This document shows positions 1 through 8,766 of a DNA stretch of 64,000 nt, piece after piece. Positions within the stretch are counted from its first letter, which is position 1. Each line of letters opens with the position of its first letter. This stretch comes from Gammaproteobacteria bacterium (GTDB taxonomy: Bacteria > Pseudomonadota > Gammaproteobacteria > JABDBA01). The stretch is taken from assembly GCA_013288885.1 (NCBI GenBank), contig JABDBA010000002.1, positions 147,315 through 211,314 on the forward strand, written 5' to 3'. The notes under the pieces are model-generated. The model did not search any database. It saw only the letters and a program-made list of their open reading frames with translations, and was not told where the DNA came from. The translations under genes were made by a program, and so were the position numbers.

Positions 1-1
1 T

Positions 2-787
2 GGTTATGGCGGTAAAAATGTTTGTTATCCCTGTGCCGTTACAATAAACAGTGATCCCCAACAAGTGGGGGATGAAGCAGTATTGATCGCACGTAATACG
101 CATTGTCCGATGGTTGTTGATCCCAATCGGGTGCGTGCGGTGACGCAATTATTACAAGACCACGATTGTAATATCGTCATCAGCGATGATGGTTTACAAC
201 ATTACGCCTTAGGGCGAACGATTGAGATCGCGGTTATCGATGCTGCGCGTGGCTTCGGCAATGGATTTTGCTTGCCCGCAGGCCCATTGCGCGAACCGGT
301 GAAGCGTTTGGATGAAGTAGATTTTGTGATAATTAATGGTAAGTTGGAACACGACAATGGGTCAATTCAAAAACGTAGGTCGGCTCAAGGAGCGCTAGCG
401 ACGGAGCCGACAAAAGAGCAAGCAGAAATAAATATGCTGCTTATTTCTGCTGATTTTTGCCAACTTATTAATTCTGTTAATACAAAAAAATCCGATTACT
501 TCAAAAACCAAACGGTTCACGCGGTGGCAGGCATCGGCAATCCACAACGTTTTTTTGATTCATTGCGCGCCATGGGATTAACGATTATCGAACATCTTTT
601 TGCGGATCATTATAATTTTCAATTAAAAGATTTTAATTTCGCAAAACCTGATGAGTGGATCATCATGACGGAAAAAGATGCCGTAAAATGCCAAGCATTC
701 GCCGACGATCGTTATTGGTATCTACCCGTGCGCGCCGAATTACCCGAAAATTTCGGCGCACAGTTGTTGGGTAAGATTAGTGAATGA
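2..787 (+). CDS. lpxK: Tetraacyldisaccharide 4'-kinase LpxK, 3' part
   Basis: LpxK phosphorylates the 4' position of the tetraacyldisaccharide-1-P lipid A precursor at the inner face of the inner membrane. The frame is open from base 2, so the gene starts outside the window and about 261 residues are visible. Recognisable family blocks are GYGGK near the start, VGDEAVLIA, VVDPNRVRAV, ISDDGLQHY, a FGNGFCLPAGPLREP block, and the late AGIGNPQRFF and DHYNF blocks. A palindromic repeat is inserted in frame around visible residues 125-137, in a region that varies in length within the family, so the protein may still work. The gene ends in a convergent arrangement with the 1101-residue gene. Confidence 0.93.
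   Translation, partial: GYGGKNVCYPCAVTINSDPQQVGDEAVLIARNTHCPMVVDPNRVRAVTQLLQDHDCNIVISDDGLQHYALGRTIEIAVIDAARGFGNGFCLPAGPLREPVKRLDEVDFVIINGKLEHDNGSIQKRRSAQGALATEPTKEQAEINMLLISADFCQLINSVNTKKSDYFKNQTVHAVAGIGNPQRFFDSLRAMGLTIIEHLFADHYNFQLKDFNFAKPDEWIIMTEKDAVKCQAFADDRYWYLPVRAELPENFGAQLLGKISE
374..412 (+). repeat. Palindromic repeat inserted in frame in lpxK
   Basis: The 8-base arms GTCGGCTC (379-386) and GAGCCGAC (404-411) form a hairpin. The unit begins CGTAGGTCGG and contains CTCAAGGAGCGC. The reverse complement of the right half of the intergenic repeat at 35509-35601 is nearly the same sequence, so this is a copy of a dispersed family. Here it is read through as codons for R-R-S-A-Q-G-A-L-A-T-E-P-T. 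Confidence 0.85.
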
Positions 788-802
788 TGTTTTATGGTTG
801 TC

Positions 803-822
803 ATCCCCGCGCAGGCGGGGAT
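803..822. repeat. Hairpin repeat between convergent genes
   Basis: Perfect 8-bp stem ATCCCCGC/GCGGGGAT with a GCAG loop, lying between the 3' ends of lpxK and the 1101-residue gene. This is a common REP-like bacterial hairpin. There is no T run on either side, so a terminator role is possible but not shown. Confidence 0.6.
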
Positions 823-829
823 CCATTAA

Positions 830-3800
830 TTATCGATTGCCACAACAATTCCATCTAGAACGTGGTGGATCTTCATCAGAGCGATTCGGAAGCGCCAATA
901 ATGGTTTAGCAGCATCAGCATCAGGTTTTTTCCTCGATCGGCAGCAATCGAAGACTCCTGAGAGGCTACCCAGCAACGTAGCTAACGATTGAGATGAACC
1001 AGGGGGCGTTGTAGCTTTGCCTGTAGTAGCAGCTACTGTAGCTAGAAGCTCGGTGCTACCTTTTCTGGGTGTACTAACAACATCCCCGCGTTCTTTATCA
1101 GCACTAGCACCCGACGAAGCATGGCTATAGTCACCAGGAGCTACAGCAGCAGCTTGCGGCTGCCAAATATTTAATTTGGTTAACGTTTCTTTTCGACTAC
1201 CAGAGAAGAATGCCTTGAATTGTTTCCAGTATGTGGTTAAGTCCTCTTCTCGTACATCGGAGAGGCTTGCAACGAATTGTTCCCACTCGGCTGCACGTTG
1301 TAGGCTGGTGTTAATTGAGGCAGCCAGCGCTTGTAATTGTTGAGGTTGTAATTTTTCTAAAACTGCTTGCTCTGCTTTAGTAATTACAGGGATCGCCTGT
1401 TCCCATTCTGCTGCAGGTTGTTTGCTCGCGCCATCTCTGCTAGCAATGATAAGCGTTAAATCACTCGAGCTGCCTGGTTGTTTTTTAGCTTCAACGACTT
1501 CAACAAATTGTATTAATTGTTCTCTATTTAATTTTGCTAAAAGATTGGTAAGAACTTTTTTATCATCGTCAGCCTGTTGTGGGTCAGGTTGTGTCTGGTT
1601 TGGCTCGGGAATTACGATCGGTCCACGTCCGGGAAATTGTAAAGATGCACTGGAGCTTCCGAAAGGAGCTGCTAATTTTGCCGGCTCTTTTTCAACAGGA
1701 GCAGGAATGTCTTTGATCCATTTTGCCACCCGTCGCTGATCAATTCTGATTATGGCAGCGAACTGGTTTAATTGATGTATATTCAATACAAAAAGAAAAT
1801 CTTTTAAAGCGGTTCTTTCTTTCTCTTCAAGACCTTGAGCTTGTTTGATCCAGCTCTCTAGGCGTTGTAAGTTCTTTTCAGTGATTTTAGCTAACCCATT
1901 TAATTGATTTAATCCTACTTGTAATAAGGGTATGGCAGGATTTGTTTTATCATGAGTAGAAATGATAGGTAGCGTTTGGATAGCTCGATTCCACTCTTGG
2001 TGATAGGTTTCAAAAATTCTAGCGAGCTCTGTTAATTGTTTGGCCTGTAGTTTTTCTAAAGCTATTTTTGTTTCTGAAGAACAGTTTGGTAAATATTGAC
2101 ACCATTCCACCGCGCGTCGCAGTCCAACAATAGCCGCTTCTTGTTGCAGTTCCTCGAGTGTAAGATCATCGGTTTTTTCGCAAAAAGCTTGAAAATTACG
2201 TTGGTAACTTATCCTTAGTTTTGCTCCCTCTGAACCATAACGAAGTTTGATATCTTCAAAAAGGCTGGACCACATTTTCCATACCCAATAAAGATTAACA
2301 GCGGTCGCGCTGATGTAAGGATTACGAGTAATGAAAAAACTTTGAAAAAAACTACCAGCAACGCCGGTAGTAGGACAGTCTCTGGGAATGAGCACTACTG
2401 AGGTACCATAAGATAAAGCCGCAAGTGAGGCAAGGAAGACAGCGGCAATATCTGTTGATTCGGGAATTTGTATTGAGGCTAGAGTTACTTCACCCTTACG
2501 AAACTTGTTAAGAAAAATCGCTGCATCAGCAGGCAATAAAAAGAATGCTTTATAGACATCGCCAGCGCCGGTAGCAATATAAAAAACAGTGGCTGTGACA
2601 AAAATGCCGCCAAACCAAGAACCTACCTCGCCAAAACTTAAACTGACACCATTAACGACTAATGTATTTAAAGATATTTCTGCGCTGCATGGAAAACCAC
2701 CAGCGCTTAATGGGCCTACAACTGTACCAATTACTTTACCCGTTCCACCTACCACGTATCTGACATCTCTTTTTTGCAATGGAAATAAAGGTTTGGCGGT
2801 TGCTTGTTGCTGTATGTGCTCCAGCGTTTGTGCATGAGTAAGATTGTGGGTGTGACCTGCTTTTGATGTAACTGCTAAAATGAGATTTTTCAGTTTTAGA
2901 TCATTAAGGCGAATAGATAAATTACTCAGATCGATACCGCTGTCTTTCTCTTCCGGTAAAGAGCCTTCCTGTACTCCGTTAGAATCACGAACAACGTAAG
3001 TTCTCGTATCAGATGATACATATATCTTGCCAGATATCGCTTTCTTCATATCCTTGTTTGGTAAATTTGACATTAATTCGAGGTCGTACTCAAGATAGTA
3101 AGGTACAGCGATCTTCTGAGCTTTAACAGCTTGAGCGCCTGATTCATAAAATCGTGTCAATATTTCGTGCGCATTCAGCAAAGCTTGGTATTCTTGATAG
3201 CCTTCCTCAGAAAGCGTTCCATGTTTGGCGCGTTTGTCATACCATTTTTCTAAACGCTCTAACATTTTACCAATCACAAATGCAGTAGAGGGAAAAGTGC
3301 CATAGCTAGTGAAGAAGTCTCCCCACCAAGTGCTACCTGCAGTTTGCATCGCTGCAAATGTGTAAGGAAGAATGTTAAGACCTGTTAAAAGCAGCAAGGG
3401 TAACATCCTGAGAAATCTTCTGAACAATGATTTTGATTGATCAAAAATTATTCCAGCAAGATAAAGCAAAGGAGGAATAGTATAATAAAGACCTTCAACC
3501 ACATTAGCATATGTGCCTGAAGCGATTTCTGCATCATGTAGAAGAGGTTTATCGGTATCAAGATCTTTAGGTGTAGTAGCGTAAAAATAACCAATACCGG
3601 CTGCAGCAGATGCTGCGGTCAAAAAGAGAATAATATTTTTGCAACTAAGCAGGACTTCTTGCATAGCCACATATTTTGGGTCTATGGTTTCTGCGTCGTC
3701 AGATTTTTTTTCATCGCCAAAGTTTTGTGCAGAAATTGTTATTGCAGTGCCTGCGGAATTTTGGAGGGGAGCGCTGCTTGGCTCGCTAGGCGAACCGCCT

Positions 3801-4135
3801 TCAGCTCTGGTAGTAGCAGAATGGGCGCTACGACTTGTATTTGGTACGCCTTCGGATGCTGAGTTAGTATTAGCACTCGCTGTTGAGGGTGTTGAAGAGG
3901 TGCTTTTGTGGCTAGTGCTAATCGGAAGAGGTACTTGTAGCGCGCGATCGGATCTTGTGTTGGTGATGGAGCTACCTTGCGAAGATGTTGGTTGTACACC
4001 GAAATCGTCAGGATTGGCTGCATTGCTAAAATTGTTAGGATTGTTAGGTTTGACTGCATCACCAATTGGTGAATCAGAACTGTTTGGTGCGCTTCGTGAA
4101 AGTAGTGTTTGTTTTTGTTCTTTATCTGGATTCAT
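830..4135 (-). CDS. Large membrane protein with degenerate helical repeats, function unknown
   Basis: I do not recognise this 1101-residue protein. Residues 1-150 are low-complexity (Ser, Thr, Asn, Pro, Ala) and look disordered. Hydrophobic segments lie near residues 165-186, 215-230, 243-262, 505-528, 560-583 and 595-622, so it is probably an inner-membrane protein. From about 655 to 970 there are at least six degenerate units of about 40 residues with the pattern L-x2-L-x3-QL-x2-LA, then QR-x2-EW and x-I-x2-LP. The tail (970-1101) is again low-complexity, with Cys pairs. The long disordered ends are common in secreted proteins of intracellular gammaproteobacteria, but an effector role is only a guess. 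The start codon follows AAGGAATG, a usable ribosome binding site. Confidence 0.8.
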   Translation of the reverse strand: MNPDKEQKQTLLSRSAPNSSDSPIGDAVKPNNPNNFSNAANPDDFGVQPTSSQGSSITNTRSDRALQVPLPISTSHKSTSSTPSTASANTNSASEGVPNTSRSAHSATTRAEGGSPSEPSSAPLQNSAGTAITISAQNFGDEKKSDDAETIDPKYVAMQEVLLSCKNIILFLTAASAAAGIGYFYATTPKDLDTDKPLLHDAEIASGTYANVVEGLYYTIPPLLYLAGIIFDQSKSLFRRFLRMLPLLLLTGLNILPYTFAAMQTAGSTWWGDFFTSYGTFPSTAFVIGKMLERLEKWYDKRAKHGTLSEEGYQEYQALLNAHEILTRFYESGAQAVKAQKIAVPYYLEYDLELMSNLPNKDMKKAISGKIYVSSDTRTYVVRDSNGVQEGSLPEEKDSGIDLSNLSIRLNDLKLKNLILAVTSKAGHTHNLTHAQTLEHIQQQATAKPLFPLQKRDVRYVVGGTGKVIGTVVGPLSAGGFPCSAEISLNTLVVNGVSLSFGEVGSWFGGIFVTATVFYIATGAGDVYKAFFLLPADAAIFLNKFRKGEVTLASIQIPESTDIAAVFLASLAALSYGTSVVLIPRDCPTTGVAGSFFQSFFITRNPYISATAVNLYWVWKMWSSLFEDIKLRYGSEGAKLRISYQRNFQAFCEKTDDLTLEELQQEAAIVGLRRAVEWCQYLPNCSSETKIALEKLQAKQLTELARIFETYHQEWNRAIQTLPIISTHDKTNPAIPLLQVGLNQLNGLAKITEKNLQRLESWIKQAQGLEEKERTALKDFLFVLNIHQLNQFAAIIRIDQRRVAKWIKDIPAPVEKEPAKLAAPFGSSSASLQFPGRGPIVIPEPNQTQPDPQQADDDKKVLTNLLAKLNREQLIQFVEVVEAKKQPGSSSDLTLIIASRDGASKQPAAEWEQAIPVITKAEQAVLEKLQPQQLQALAASINTSLQRAAEWEQFVASLSDVREEDLTTYWKQFKAFFSGSRKETLTKLNIWQPQAAAVAPGDYSHASSGASADKERGDVVSTPRKGSTELLATVAATTGKATTPPGSSQSLATLLGSLSGVFDCCRSRKKPDADAAKPLLALPNRSDEDPPRSRWNCCGNR

Positions 4136-4234
4136 ATTTCATTCCTTATTTTTGTTTAGAATAATTGTTAGTATTGTTTTTTGGTTACTACTTAATTTTT
4201 TTATGCGCGCGCTTACGTTATCTAATATCGATTT

Positions 4235-4324
4235 GTAGGTCGGATCAAGTCGCGCAAGCGACGGATCCGACATCATGCAAGAATAAACATCGCTGTCGGT
4301 TCCGCTGCGCTTGAACCGACCTGC
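4235..4324. repeat. Two-hairpin intergenic palindromic repeat (GTAGGTCGG family)
   Basis: Two hairpins lie back to back. The left one opens GTAGGTCGGATC and closes GGATCCGAC; the right one opens GTCGGTTCCG and closes GAACCGACCTGC. The same arrangement occurs at 35509-35601, and a half unit lies inside lpxK. The 303 bp between the neighbouring genes (4136-4438) hold nothing else that I can identify. A 74-codon leftward frame across it is mostly translated repeat. Confidence 0.8.
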
Positions 4325-4438
4325 ACTCTTCTTTACATTCACCCAATAAAAATCACCACGCAAATTATATTAACGTAAAGTTAACAAAAAGCTAGAGGCA
4401 TTTTTGATTACACGGAAGAGTTAGCATAGTGACACAAA

Positions 4439-4804
4439 TTAAGTGCGGGCGATCAAATACACGCCTAAAATAATCACGCCGATGCCAACAATTTGAGCGA
4501 TATTTAAATCTTCGCCCAGTAAATAATACGCAGCAATGGCATTGATAATATAAGCCAAGCTTAGCATTGGGTAGGCTAATGCTACGCTAGTGCGCGATAA
4601 CACTAATAACCAAACCGAAACAGCGACCAGATAAACCAACAAGCCACCAAGCACGAAGGGGTTGCTAACCACTTGCAAAGAAATCGGTGCGATGTTTGCC
4701 CAAGAGAAAGCAAACTGGCCAATGCGATTCATGCCTTCTTTCAACAGCAACTGCGCTGCGGCATTTAAAAAAACAGCAAACACGATTATTGAGAAAATGT
4801 TCAT
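4439..4804 (-). CDS. Small multidrug-resistance/EamA-like transporter
   Basis: A 121-residue protein with four hydrophobic helices, the size and layout of the SMR/EamA superfamily, which includes the ArnE/ArnF flippase halves. Visible marks are an early N-x3-QLLLKEG segment in helix 1, a central WLLVLSRTSVALAYP stretch, and the ending IGVIILGVYLIA. Such proteins act as dimers in the inner membrane, exporting cationic compounds or flipping undecaprenyl-linked sugars. The substrate cannot be told from the sequence. It stands alone, leftward, with a gap to the Rpn-type gene on the other strand. Confidence 0.8.
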   Translation of the reverse strand: MNIFSIIVFAVFLNAAAQLLLKEGMNRIGQFAFSWANIAPISLQVVSNPFVLGGLLVYLVAVSVWLLVLSRTSVALAYPMLSLAYIINAIAAYYLLGEDLNIAQIVGIGVIILGVYLIART

Positions 4805-4947
4805 GGTGCGCCTGTGTGGTTGTTAGCAGTGAAACTCAAAATAAATCATAACATATGAACTTTAAGAAAAGGCCATTTTAGTGATTGCTTTAATTCATTT
4901 GATAATGTTATTATTATGCTTATAAATATAACATAGGATATTATTTA

Positions 4948-6015
4948 ATGATGGTAGGTACACTTGAAGTCGAAGACATTGAACAACTCTATGAAGCAGT
5001 AGGGCTAGATCCTGATTACAAGGTCATCCGCAAGAAAAATGACACAGGCTGGAAAATAGTATTAGAAGCTTTTTTGCCCGACTTTGTCTGTTTTTGTTTC
5101 CCCGAATTAGCCAAAAAAATTGATTGGTCTAGGCAGTTTCAATCATTAGATGCTGAATTACACGCCATCACCAAAGAAGCCAAACAAGGTGCTCGCATTG
5201 TAGATAAGCTTTTTAAGGTGTATTTGTTGGATGGTGGTGAAAAGTGGGTATTGATCCATATCGAAGTCCAGGGGAAGCCGGAAGAAGATCTTCCCGAAAG
5301 GATGTTTGTTACCAGCTATCGTATTTATGACAGATACACTCGACCACTATTAAGTTGCGCCATATTGACGGATAACAATGAAAACTGGCGACCTGATCGG
5401 TTTGAGGTCAATTTTGAAGGGTCATCGTTAAGCATAAAATACCATGTCATTAAGCTTATCGACTATCGAACACAGATTGAAGAGTTAGAAAACTCATCTA
5501 ATCCGTTCGCCCAGGTGATTTTGGTGCAGTTGGCTGCCATGGAAGCCAAGAAAAAAACACCCGAAGTCAGGTATAACCTCAAAACTGCATTGACCAGGCG
5601 CTTACGCAAAAAGGGGCTTAATAAAAACCAAATCACTAAACTGTATTATTTTATAGATTGGCTCATTACATTACCGGAGCAATATGAGATACAATATAAA
5701 AATGAATGTATAAAACTCGATAAGGGGGAAGAAATGGGATACATCAGCGCGATTGAATATTTAGGCATGAAAGAAGGTTTCAAGAAAGGAATGCTCGAAG
5801 GGTTGGAAAAAGGCCGCCTGAAGGGCCGCCAAGAAGGCAGACAAGAAGGCCGCCAAAAAGGCGAAGCCGCTTTGTTAATTCGTCAGCTCACACTGAAGTT
5901 TAAGCGTATTCCCGATCACTACCTGCAAAAAATCGAACAAGCAGATGCCGAAACATTATTGCTTTGGGGCGAAAGAATATTAGCGGTTGAAGCTATCGAG
6001 GAAATATTCAAGTAA
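4948..6015 (+). CDS. Rpn family recombination-promoting nuclease/putative transposase
   Basis: This 355-residue protein matches the Rpn/PD-(D/E)XK 'putative transposase' family. It has the typical block KWVLIHIEVQGKPE, with the E-V-Q nuclease core near residue 107, followed by ER-M-x-SYRIYDRY. The C-terminal third has a charged tract of repeated KGRQEGRQEG units, then a helical tail (LTLKFKRIP...LLWGERIL) seen in this family. Family members are DNA nucleases that raise RecA-independent recombination and behave as multi-copy accessory genes. A promoter-like AT-rich stretch lies just upstream. A second ATG directly follows the first; either could be used. Confidence 0.85.
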   Translation: MMVGTLEVEDIEQLYEAVGLDPDYKVIRKKNDTGWKIVLEAFLPDFVCFCFPELAKKIDWSRQFQSLDAELHAITKEAKQGARIVDKLFKVYLLDGGEKWVLIHIEVQGKPEEDLPERMFVTSYRIYDRYTRPLLSCAILTDNNENWRPDRFEVNFEGSSLSIKYHVIKLIDYRTQIEELENSSNPFAQVILVQLAAMEAKKKTPEVRYNLKTALTRRLRKKGLNKNQITKLYYFIDWLITLPEQYEIQYKNECIKLDKGEEMGYISAIEYLGMKEGFKKGMLEGLEKGRLKGRQEGRQEGRQKGEAALLIRQLTLKFKRIPDHYLQKIEQADAETLLLWGERILAVEAIEEIFK

Positions 6016-6043
6016 TATTTTCAAACCCGAAGAGTATCTGTGA

Positions 6044-6478
6044 ATGCCTAAAGATCAATGCCCCATCTGCCAACAACTCATCGACTGTCGAAATAATAAT
6101 TACCCATTATTGATTCGCGAATTTCCGCATTCGTATTTTGTATTAGGTCAACACCAATTTTATAATGGTTATTGTTTATTGCTCGCGAAAACTCATGTGC
6201 GGGAGATGCACACACTCAGTGCTGATGTGCAACAAGGTTTGGCGCAGGAATTAATGCTGGCAGGCAAAGCTGTGGCAACAACTTTTACACCTTGGAAAAT
6301 GAATTACGCCAGCTATGGGAATGTGGTCGAACATCTGCATTGGCATATTATTCCGCGCTATGCTGATGACCCTAAGCGGCAAGAATGCCCTTTTACACGC
6401 GCTGCGCAGTTTGAGCAATTTCTCACGCAACCGCAAGATGCCGAGGAAAAAATTCGATTGCTTAAACTGTATTTGTAG
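6044..6478 (+). CDS. HIT family nucleotide-binding hydrolase
   Basis: A 144-residue HIT-domain protein. The signature HLHWHIIP spans residues 97-104, with His97, His99 and His101 forming the histidine triad. An N-terminal C-x2-C (residues 6 and 9) and the Asn/Gly-rich NYASYGN block before the triad fit the family. HIT enzymes hydrolyse nucleotide phosphoramidates or dinucleoside polyphosphates. The gene faces apaH, itself an Ap4A hydrolase, across a short repeat, so both may act on dinucleotides, though they are on opposite strands. Confidence 0.88.
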   Translation: MPKDQCPICQQLIDCRNNNYPLLIREFPHSYFVLGQHQFYNGYCLLLAKTHVREMHTLSADVQQGLAQELMLAGKAVATTFTPWKMNYASYGNVVEHLHWHIIPRYADDPKRQECPFTRAAQFEQFLTQPQDAEEKIRLLKLYL

Positions 6479-6535
6479 TGTCATTGCGAGGAGCGCAGCG
6501 ACGCGGCAATCTTCAAACTCTAAGATTGCCACGAT
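6479..6535. repeat. Hairpin repeat between convergent HIT gene and apaH
   Basis: Begins TCATTGCGAGGAGCGCAGCG, a widespread bacterial intergenic repeat. It contains a perfect 9-bp stem GGCAATCTT (6505-6513) and AAGATTGCC (6522-6530) with an 8-base loop. Its place between two 3' ends would suit a bidirectional transcript end, though there is no clear T run. Confidence 0.65.
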
Positions 6536-6539
6536 AGCC

Positions 6540-7370
6540 CTAAAACCCAATGGCTGTTTTTTTAGTACACGACACGTTAAACAATTTCCCATCCTCCAGC
6601 CGCATCGCGGTTAAGCATTTGCCCCACACACAACCGGTATCTAATGCAAACACATTGGATTCATCGGTACGACCTTCTAATGCCGCCCAATGGCCAAAGA
6701 GAATTTTTAAATTCTTATTAGCGCGCTGCGGCCATTTAAACCACGGCAGAAAGCCGGGTGGAGGGGTATTGGGTTTGCCTTTATTTATTAATTCTAAATT
6801 ACCGTGTTCATCACAAAAACGCAGGCGTGTGAAATAATTAGTGATCATGCGCAAGCGTTCCCAACCTGTTAATCTATCGCTCCAGCCATTAGGTTGATCG
6901 CCATACATATGAGCAAAAAAATCGGCATAACATTCGCTGCGTAAAATAGTTTCTACTTCAGCAGCGCGTTGTAGTGCTGTGGCTAAATCCCATTGTGGTG
7001 GTAAACCGGCGTGCACCATGGTGTAACCTAAATTGGCATCATGATGTAATAACGGTTGTTGGCGTAACCAAGTGCAAAGTTCATCGCGATCAGGTGCGGT
7101 TAAAATATCATTAAGGGTGTCGTGTGGTTTTGCTTTTATAGCGCCACGATCAATGGCGAGTAAATGTAAATCATGGTTGCCTAAAATGGTGATGGCGCGT
7201 TGACCAAATGATTTAACCAAACGCAACACGTTGAGTGAATCGGGCCCGCGGTTAACGAGATCGCCAGTGAGCCATAATTTGTCGTGTTGGGGATCAAAAT
7301 GAATTTTACGCAGCAGTGTTGCAAATTCAGCATAGCAACCTTGAATATCGCCAATACAATACGTGGCCAT
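6540..7370 (-). CDS. apaH: Symmetrical bis(5'-nucleosyl)-tetraphosphatase ApaH
   Basis: ApaH splits Ap4A into two ADP and belongs to the calcineurin-like metallophosphatases. The metal-binding motifs are all present: GDIQGC (Asp8), GDLVNRGPDS (Asp37, Asn40, Arg41) and LGNHDLH (Asn65, His66). A Gln in the first motif is usual in this family. Length 276 residues is normal. The start codon overlaps the stop of the upstream TraI_2-like gene in TAATG, so the two are probably co-translated. Confidence 0.95.
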   Translation of the reverse strand: MATYCIGDIQGCYAEFATLLRKIHFDPQHDKLWLTGDLVNRGPDSLNVLRLVKSFGQRAITILGNHDLHLLAIDRGAIKAKPHDTLNDILTAPDRDELCTWLRQQPLLHHDANLGYTMVHAGLPPQWDLATALQRAAEVETILRSECYADFFAHMYGDQPNGWSDRLTGWERLRMITNYFTRLRFCDEHGNLELINKGKPNTPPPGFLPWFKWPQRANKNLKILFGHWAALEGRTDESNVFALDTGCVWGKCLTAMRLEDGKLFNVSCTKKTAIGF

Positions 7371-8665
7371 TAAGAGGGTTTTGCCATAGGTGCACGGCCG
7401 GGTGCTGTATTTTGTCGGGGCATTATGACACCGGGTAATTCAGTGGGTGTTCCCATCGCAAACAGCAAACTGGGATTAGTGAACAACAACCACTGCGCAT
7501 TTTTTTGTCCTGCCAGACCACCTTTGATATAAGCATATTTATTGTTTAAATCACCGGCAGATAAGATCAACGATTCTAATTGTTCGCGAAATTGTTGTTC
7601 AATGCCACCGGCATTTTGATAACGCGGGTTAGCACTCACAAACGCTTTGAATATCTCAGAAGAAATAAATACACCTTCTTTTTCTTCGCGGATCATTGCG
7701 CCATCGACATTTTTACTAATCGTGCCATCCGCGAGGGCTTTATTCAGCCAATCGAGAAACGCTTTTACTGCACCTGCTTGATTGATGTGGCTACCATCAT
7801 CAAGGCCGGTTGGCATGTGCGTGCCGTCAAATATTGAGTTGTTAAAAAGGCCGACAGGTTGCGCACCGCCCGGTGTTTTAAAATTGTTAAGATACTGATC
7901 CATGATCTGTGCATCAGCCAATGGAATGACGGTAAGGAAAGAATTGGCATGACGACTTTCACCGCTAAACATTCTGAGCCAAGCCTCGAGCACATTCGGG
8001 TCGCTGGCGATCCAATTAAAACCACCATTGATAGTGGTATCGCTGGGGGTAGTTGCATCGGTAGGGTTATCGAGTAATTGACGAGCGAGCAAACTGGTTA
8101 CCAGCCAACCCAATTGATCGCGATTTTCTTTAACGAAATCATATTTATAAAAGTTAGCTTGTTTCATCATGCTGGCAGCGTAAGGCAACCATTCGCGAAT
8201 GGCATTGCCATTTTTATCGCATAAAGTCACTTGGTATTTGACGGCCAGTTTGCCGACATCCAAAAATAGCGCGGCGGTAAATACGGCATAGATCCAAAGT
8301 GCCTCTTGGGGAGAAACCATGTGCAACGTTCTATTTTCCGGGAAAAAATAATTCGCGCAAAGTGTGAGTGCACGCGATGCTCGTTCAATACCATGATCAA
8401 GAAAGCCGCCACGATGCGAAAACGCGCCATGCCGTGTTTGGGGCAGACTTTGTACAAATTCAGCAAAATTAGTGATGGCTTTGTAATACAGCGTGTCGAA
8501 TAGCTTGGGTGGCAAATTTAATAAAGATTTGATGTTTTTGAGGTGTTTTTGGCAATTTTCAGGTGCCAACAGCACATCTGCCGACTGTATGGGGTGAACA
8601 TTGGCAGCGCGGTTGATTTCAATAGGTTTGGTTTTAGTGGCAAATTGGTGTAATCCTTTAAACAT
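7370..8665 (-). CDS. TraI_2/MobH-like domain protein (HD-type)
   Basis: A 431-residue protein resembling the N-terminal domain of MobH-type relaxases (TraI_2 family). A histidine-rich core, SHRGGFLDHG (near residues 83-92), is followed by a second block, ALFLDVGKLAVKYQV (near 132-146), where family members have a LHDVGK-like HD site. Those relaxases nick DNA during conjugation, but here there are no transfer genes, and the protein ends with a flexible RQNTAPGRAPMAKP tail. It forms an overlapping pair with apaH. It may be a domesticated phosphohydrolase or nuclease. The family call is moderate and the role unknown. Confidence 0.6.
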   Translation of the reverse strand: MFKGLHQFATKTKPIEINRAANVHPIQSADVLLAPENCQKHLKNIKSLLNLPPKLFDTLYYKAITNFAEFVQSLPQTRHGAFSHRGGFLDHGIERASRALTLCANYFFPENRTLHMVSPQEALWIYAVFTAALFLDVGKLAVKYQVTLCDKNGNAIREWLPYAASMMKQANFYKYDFVKENRDQLGWLVTSLLARQLLDNPTDATTPSDTTINGGFNWIASDPNVLEAWLRMFSGESRHANSFLTVIPLADAQIMDQYLNNFKTPGGAQPVGLFNNSIFDGTHMPTGLDDGSHINQAGAVKAFLDWLNKALADGTISKNVDGAMIREEKEGVFISSEIFKAFVSANPRYQNAGGIEQQFREQLESLILSAGDLNNKYAYIKGGLAGQKNAQWLLFTNPSLLFAMGTPTELPGVIMPRQNTAPGRAPMAKPS

Positions 8666-8766
8666 AGCTTCCTCGACAGTGTAAGTTATCTCACTACATA
8701 AATTCTAGCATATTTTGAGGCCTCTGCCTATGGGCTTAGTGGCAGTAGCAGTATATTATCGCCTCC

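Noticed and set aside
780..992. Rightward frame starting at a GTG inside the end of lpxK
   Set aside because: It is antisense to the tail of the 1101-residue protein and crosses the hairpin repeat; no family resemblance.
4139..4363. A 74-codon leftward frame before the 1101-residue gene
   Set aside because: Nearly half of it is the GTAGGTCGG palindromic repeat translated; the rest shows no conserved features.
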